A DNA stretch of 64,000 nucleotides from Anaeramoeba flamelloides. Its lineage: Eukaryota > Metamonada > Anaeramoebidae. Below, piece after piece: positions 58,301 through 64,000 of the stretch (its first letter is position 1; each line of letters begins with the position of its first letter). The stretch covers positions 11,160,001 through 11,224,000 of the forward strand of contig JANTQA010000032.1 in NCBI GenBank assembly GCA_027625915.1, in the 5' to 3' direction. The position numbers and the translations under genes were made by a program. The notes below the pieces were generated by a model. The model had not been told where the DNA came from, did not search any database, and saw only the letters and a list, made by a program, of their open reading frames with translations.

Positions 58301-61300
58301 CCGATTTAATTTTCAATTTGATTATTTTTTAAATATTAAACAAAAGTATTGAAAAAGGAAAAATTATAAACCTTGCCATTTATGTTTTTGGTTTTTTTTT
58401 TGCAGATAAATTCATAATAAAATAAAAAATATCCTTTGGTAAATAGAAGAATGTAATTTTCATTAAAAGTTGGTTTAAAATGTGACGAATAATCATTTGA
58501 AATTGAAACATAAAAATGTATTATTGTGATCTCATACTTTTTGTGTTTTGAATAAACATGTATTTACTGAAAATCCATTTTTCTAAGAATTAAAAAAATT
58601 ATCACGAAGCTGTAGATTTTATCTCTTTACTATTTCTTAAACAATTGAAAGAAAATCTTTGAACTCTCAACAATATAGATTTTTTTTCTTCAATTTGTTT
58701 GGAAAAAGTTCATATTTAAAATTAAAAATCAAATCAAAGAGAAAAAAATAACTTAATTAAAAGATAATTTTGTACTTGAGATACTTTGATTATTATTTTA
58801 TTATGGATTGTATATTGTTGTGAACATTTATGTGAATATTATGACTATTTTACACAACACCATTTTCTTGTGAAAATGATCATTTCGATTGTAAATTGTA
58901 GGAAAAAGGAAAAATTTTCAAATAATATTTTACTTTTTTTTTGCTGATCGTAAAAGATATCTGAAATTGACCTTGTAAAAATTTTGCTTTTTTTCAAAAA
59001 TAAAAAAAACAAGTATTTTACTCATTTTTTCTCAAACTTTCTGGAATGATAAATGTTTGACAACTAAATCAAGATATTCTAAAAAAAAGTTTTTTGTAAA
59101 GTGGATTAATCACTTTAATTACAAAAACTTGAAATTATTATTATTTTTTTTTTCTTTTGAAGGGAGGAAATTAGTTTCCTCTTACAGCCATTAGGTTTTC
59201 CAGAATTTAAAAGAATTGAGTAAAATCAAAGATTCTCCTCTATTCTTTTGAATTAAAAAAACCTAGGCACTTGACGGCGCTTGTCGTTAGTTTTTTTTTT
59301 TTACTTTTTGATATGTAAAGAAAATTTATTTAATTTACTTTTCATTTCAAAAACTAAAAAAAAACCACGGCAATATACGGCACTTGGCGGTATTTGTCAT
59401 TAGGTTTTTTTCAATTTAAGAAATAGAACGAAAATTTATTTAATTTTCGGTTTATTTCTTAAATTAAAAAAAAACATCGTTAGCTTTTCCAGAATTTAAA
59501 AGAATCGAGTAAAATCAAAGATTTTTCTCTATTCTTTTGAATCTTGGAAACCAATCGTTAACCTTTATTTGAGTTTTCTGTTTTATTTGGAATATCAATA
59601 GATTTTCGTTAGGTTTTTTTTGAGTTTTCTACTTATTTCGAAAATCTTTTGATTTTCCTTATTAATTGAAAACCTCAAAAAAACCTAGAATACTTCACAA
59701 ATAAAACAAAAAAAACCCAAAAAACTTGGCACTCTAAGGGCACTTTCCGTTAGGTTTTTTTTTTGAATTTTAGAAATTAAAAGAAAATTTCTTAATTTTT
59801 TTTTTATTTCTTAAATTTAAAAAAACCATTGTTAGCTTTTCCAGAATTCAAAACAACCAAGTAAAATCAGAAATTTTGCTCAATTATTTTAAATTCTGGA
59901 AAAAAATAGGCACTTGAAGGTACTTGACTGACACTCTACGACACTTGGCGACAGTCCACTAATTTTTAAAATTTTTGTTTAGAAATTTCAATAAAGAATC
60001 ATAATTTTCTTTATCATTAATCAATGACAAAATAAATAATGGGTCTTTATTTTAAATAATATCAAATATATTATTTTTATTATTTTTATTAATTTGAATG
60101 AGTTCTTTAATCCAAATTATTCGATTTTTCTTTATAGAATTGACAGTTCCATAAAAACTTTAAATTTTATTTTTTAACCATATATAAATTATGCTAGCAT
60201 TTTAAAAAAGGTTAACTTATCTAAAAGAAAAATGACAAGATATATAAATATATATGGATATAACCTTCATTATTAATTAGACGATTCCCTAAATTTTGTC
60301 TGATTAAAGCTTGTAAATAAAATGACTTTTTTCTAATTTTATTGATTGAGGTATCTCATTGGTCATTCCCGAAATAGAGAAAAAAAAAAATTGAAAATAC
60401 AAACAAAAAATAATTGATTTTTCAAACACAAACAATTTATTCTAAAAAGATGATGAAGGTATTTCCAATTAAGTGAGGCATTTTTTTTACATTTCATAAA
60501 AAATACATCTTTGTTAGCGCAGTTATTTATTAATTGACAATACCAAATTTAGTTTAATATTAATACCGATTGAACAAATGACTAAGGTTTTTATTTCATA
60601 ATATATACGTTGAAATATTTCCAAAAAATGAAAAATGAAAAAACAATAGCACTTTTTTTGGAGAAAACAATGTACGACCAATTTCAATAAAAAACTGAAA
60701 ATGTGGAAAGGGTACAAATGATTTTTTAAATCATCAAATGCAGTTATATGTTTTCAATTCTATTTGAAAATTTGTTGAGATTAAAAAAGTTAGGAAAACG
60801 GTTTTTTCAATCAAAAAGAAAATAATAAACACCGATTTTCACCCCTATAAAAATATCAGATAAAATCGAGATCAGAAAATTTAATATCTTTTTTTTTTTA
60901 TGTAATACAATACTAAGAAACAAATTGAATTATTATCAAGAACCAATAAATTGTAGTTAATGATTTTGTATATTAAAATAGTTTTTTGAAGATTGTGTTT
61001 AACAAATACATTTTAAAATGAATTTACCCCACTTTTTTGGAAATAGTTTATTGCCAACATTAAATTCTTTTCTTCTTTTGTCTGTTCACTTTCTTTATAA
61101 GAAGTCAAAAAAAACATAAATAAAAATCTAAATGATCATGTAGTTAATTATTTTAACCAAAAAAAAAAACGAATTATTTCAATTCAATTTTCTTACTTTT
61201 CTTTTTCTTTCTTTTTTTCAATATTAAACAGATGGCGTCTATTTATAAAAATTGGATCATAGATCAAGATACTTTTCTTAAATGTGGATACTATAGCCAA

Positions 61301-62193
61301 TCAATTATCCCCGGTTTAAGATTCCTGATAATAAATGGAATGCTGTGCGATCCAACAAATCTCTTTTCGATAGATCGTCCTCAGGATTGGGTGAATCAAA
61401 TTGCATGGCTTGAGGGAGAAATCGAAAAGGCTAAATCGAATGAAGAAAAGGTATATATCTTTGGACATGTTCCTATTGGACATGCGTCAGATAGAGTAAT
61501 ACCCCCACTCTGTTATATCGATTCAAGTCTTAAAATTTCCAAATTAATGGAGAAATACCCTGATGTAATTCACAAGTTTTTTTCTTTTTTTTTCTTTTAT
61601 TAGTAATTTTTTTGAACAAAATAAAATATAAATTCTCTCTTTTTGTATAAATATTATATCATCTAATAAAATGTTTACATTATTCAAAAAAAAAACACAA
61701 AAAAAAAATCAAATAGACGATTGTAGCAATGTTTAGCGGGCATACACATTATGACGAATTCCGTGTAATTTATGATACCGAAACTTTTACAAAGCCAGTT
61801 GGTATGAATTTAATTTCACCTTCATTTGTCCCAGAAGGTAACAGATATTCTGGATTTAGAATCTATGATTATGACACTGATAATTTTGATATCACAAATA
61901 TCCATCAATGGTATTCGGACACTTACAATGTCCCTGATGATGAGATACCCTATTGGAATAAATTTTTTGATTTTAATGTAGATTACCAAAGGTTTGGTAT
62001 TGAAAAGATAAACCCAGCCGGACTGGATAAACTTGCTAAAATGATCAAAAATGATCCAGAAATGTTCAAATTTTACTATTCGAGATACGAACCTAGATTA
62101 GATGTTAACAAAGTAACTTTACAAAGGGAAAAAATGATCACATGTTGTTTAGCTGTTACGAGTAACGATCAATATGAAGACTGCTTTAATTAA
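55378..62193 (+). CDS. Acid-sphingomyelinase-like secreted phosphodiesterase
   Basis: Four exons, 55378-55487, 55617-55992, 61232-61564 and 61717-62193 (1296 nt, 431 aa), are all GT...AG with consistent phase. It belongs to the calcineurin-like metallophosphoesterase family that includes acid sphingomyelinase and SMPDL3, which hydrolyse phosphodiester bonds in lysosomes or outside the cell. Residues 1-18 (MRSYLLILILVLLIVTIV) form a signal peptide. Metal-site motifs are DIH at 31-33, GD at 101-102, GNHD at 140-143, GHVPIGH at 240-246 and GHTH at 281-284. A Cys cluster (CDSACKCCCH, about 46-55) follows the first motif, as in the family. The length agrees with SMPDL3-type enzymes without a saposin domain. 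Substrate cannot be told. Intron 2 (55993-61231) is 5.24 kb. A poly(A) signal-like AATAAA is at about 62268. Confidence 0.93.
57165..57973. repeat. Segmental duplicate of 11619-12428
   Basis: Same orientation and near-identical, including the string AACTTGGAGATATTCACTTT and both ends. It carries the alternative foldback at 57531-57611. Confidence 0.85.
57531..57611. repeat. Foldback module, 'AAAAGAAT' type, swapped
   Basis: Edges CCTAGGTTTTCC and GGAAAACCTAACGG. The arms are TTCAAAAGAATTGAG and CTCTATCCTTTTAAA around TTTGATTTTC. It occupies the site held by a different module at 11988-12070, with identical flanks GTGAGTGT and AAAATCAAAA. Confidence 0.82.
59139..60250 (-). mobile_element. LINE 3' end (minus) with expanded foldback array
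   Basis: On the minus strand the order is: a decayed reading frame (about 60240-59955; FLWNCQFY..., IIWIKELIQINKNN, DPLFILSLINDKENYDSLL with a stop and a frameshift); about 750 bp of foldback modules of at least three arm types; then TGTAAGAGGAAACTAATTTC, CTCCCTTCAAAAG and a poly(A) tail (T run at about 59139-59152). It is the same family as 49744-50515 but has five or more modules instead of one. Confidence 0.78.
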
Positions 62194-64000
62194 TAATGTA
62201 TTTTATTCAAAACAAAGATCATCTTATTATTTATAAGAGACGCTAATTACAATAATAATTATTTATTGAATAAAAGTATTTTTCTTAATGGATTTAATTT
62301 CGGTTAGAAATTAATATAGGTATGATTATAACATTGGTGATCACGGTATTAGTAAAAATTCGTGATAATAATAAAAAATGGTGATTAATATAACTTTAAT
62401 TCAATAAAATTATACAAGTGTGTTAATTTACAAAATCATGATGATCTACAAAATCGCGAAGCGAAGAAAATAATTTTTTTTTAAATTTTACAAAAAAATT
62501 TTTTCTCTTTTTATTTCTTTCTTTTATAACAAAAAGTAAAAATTAAATATAATTGAACATGAATAATATGATCAAACAAAAATTAAAACATTCAAAAAAT
62601 ATACCAAATTTTAAATAGATGTGCTTTTTTTTAAAAATTCTGATTATTGTCTTCACAAGTTAGAATAATTAAAAAGAGGAAAGAGGAATTTTCATTTTTT
62701 ATTGAGTGATCAATAAAAAAAATTGAAAATCTTGTACAGTTAACTCTATAATATGTCCCTACGAACCAAAAAACACTAAAAATGGAAAACTGATCAAATA
62801 CTTGACATTAATATGACTAAAAAAACTAAATGAAAAAATAAAAATAAATAAAGTTTCAATTTAACTTTTTCTTGAAAACATTTTTTACCAAAATCATTGA
62901 ATTCACACTTGAAATTATGTATATTTTTAGATACAATATCTTGTTTTAACTCATTTACTAAAACAAATTCTAAATTATGGGAATTTTCTTTTCACAAAAG
63001 GGACTAATTTTAGTCTTCAAATGTTTTTTTTATTTTCAAATGGTAAAATTAAAAAAAAGATAAACTAAAAAGATAAACTCTCTGGAAAACCATTCTAATT
63101 TAATATATTAACTTTTTCTTTGATTTCAAGCTTTTCTCAACCCCAATTTTTCAAAAAAAAATAAAAAAAGTGAACAGTAATTTCAAAAAATATTTTTGAT
63201 ATTCAAAAGTTGAGAGTGTTTTTATTCTAAAAAAATTTACCCCAGTGTTTAATTGAATTAAGTTATAAACTTAATTTTGAAAAATATTAATCAGAAAAAA
63301 ATAGTGCTTAATTTTATTAAGGGCATATAATGATAAATAAAAAAAAGAAGAAGAAAACAATTGTCTAAACACACTTTCCATTTAGTAGTGATAACAAAAC
63401 GAGGTTACAGGGAAAGCTCTTGAAAAGTTAGTCAACTCCTACTTGAGTCTTGCATCCAGTATAGAAAATGATAAAACTTCTAAGAAGTATTTTTTTCAAG
63501 ATTACATGAAAAAGTGTTAGCTGTGTACCAAGAATAATTATTATTACATATCTATAATGTCAGGATAGATTAAGTAATTATTTATTTGTCTTTTCTTATA
63601 ACAGTTGTTAACCTAAAGGATCAAATAATCTATAAACCAAATGATAACATATTAACTTTTTTGATCTGATTATTAATTTTAACAATTTTATTTTTTTATT
63701 ATTTTTTCCAAGAATAACTTTTTTTACAAAAATCTATTTTTTTGATCAGATATCAAAATTGTTTATTTTTAACAATCTTGCATGAGTCTTAAAACCAACA
63801 ACAATTATTTAGTGATTAATTATCAAATCATCATATTTCGTCATTTATCCTGATATTTCCTTATATTTTCATGATTTTTGTACGTTTATAAAATTATTAG
63901 CTTTTTATATTTAAAATCACAATTTTATTGAAAATGGCAATTTTATTCAATATAACCTATTTATAATATTAATCACATTTTTTTAACTATATGATTAATC
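62194..64000. other. Downstream intergenic region
   Basis: AT-rich. It contains the 3' untranslated region of the phosphodiesterase gene at its start. At 63399-63521 a coding-like frame (NEVTGKALEKLVNSYLSLAS, then SIENDKTSKKYFFQDYMKKC and TAG) stands out by composition. It has no start and no recognised family and may be a terminal exon or gene fragment. Confidence 0.45.

Larger units (their letters stand above)
55993..61231 (+). other. Intron 2 of the phosphodiesterase gene (5.24 kb)
   Basis: It joins ...MAEYYQT to MASIYKNWI, contiguous in the family. It contains the segmental duplicate 57165-57973, a minus-orientation LINE end with a large foldback array (59139-60250), and otherwise AT-rich sequence without recognised content (55993-57160, 57975-59130, 60255-61230). 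Confidence 0.9.

Noticed and set aside
1..64000. tRNA or rRNA genes and CRISPR arrays
   Set aside because: No T-loop-like GTTCGA context with paired arms, no rRNA core sequences, and no regularly spaced identical repeats were seen.

Overview
This window is very AT-rich, repeat-laden eukaryotic nuclear DNA. It has spliceosomal introns (GT...AG), long homopolymer T/A runs and eukaryote-only protein families. The style fits a free-living protist such as an amoeba or an Anaeramoeba-like organism, but no rRNA or other marker is present, so the taxon is inference only.

I can assemble five protein genes by splicing exons through family similarity: a TBC1D5-like Rab GTPase-activating protein (+, 1739-7418), a Rab21-like small GTPase (-, 10124-14910), a PLAC8-family cysteine-rich protein lacking a resolved N-terminus (+, 19790-20218), an auxin-efflux-carrier-type membrane transporter (+, 45695-51190), and an acid-sphingomyelinase-like secreted phosphodiesterase (+, 55378-62193). 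TBC1D5 and Rab21 homologues elsewhere act in endosomal traffic, and the phosphodiesterase should enter the secretory or lysosomal route. I see no operon-like logic between them.

Four of these genes each contain one very long intron (2.86, 3.98, 4.30 and 5.24 kb), and these introns are stacked with mobile-element debris. The largest gene-free stretch (about 20.2-45.7 kb) is almost wholly dispersed repeats. Recurrent families are: (a) 5'-truncated LINE-type retrotransposon ends encoding a C-x2-C...H-x4-C zinc motif, two of them with perfect target-site duplications; (b) modular foldback hairpins with CCTAGG/CCTAACGG edges, found in LINE 3' regions, inside a LINE reading frame, nested in each other, and exchanged for one another at one identical site of a duplicated segment; (c) a 458-bp element with CTGTTGAGAG ends; (d) about 195-bp mariner-like MITEs flanked by TA; (e) an element of about 750 bp flanked by TTAA; (f) TTATAAC-rich MITEs with CCCTAATAAA ends; (g) a 1.2-kb element rich in TATCGCGATA; (h) a TTCCAAAA-ended family of about 520 bp. 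Several kilobase-scale direct and inverted duplications allow empty/occupied site comparison within the window.

The most unusual signal is the foldback system (b): exchangeable, self-nesting hairpin modules linked to LINE 3' ends.
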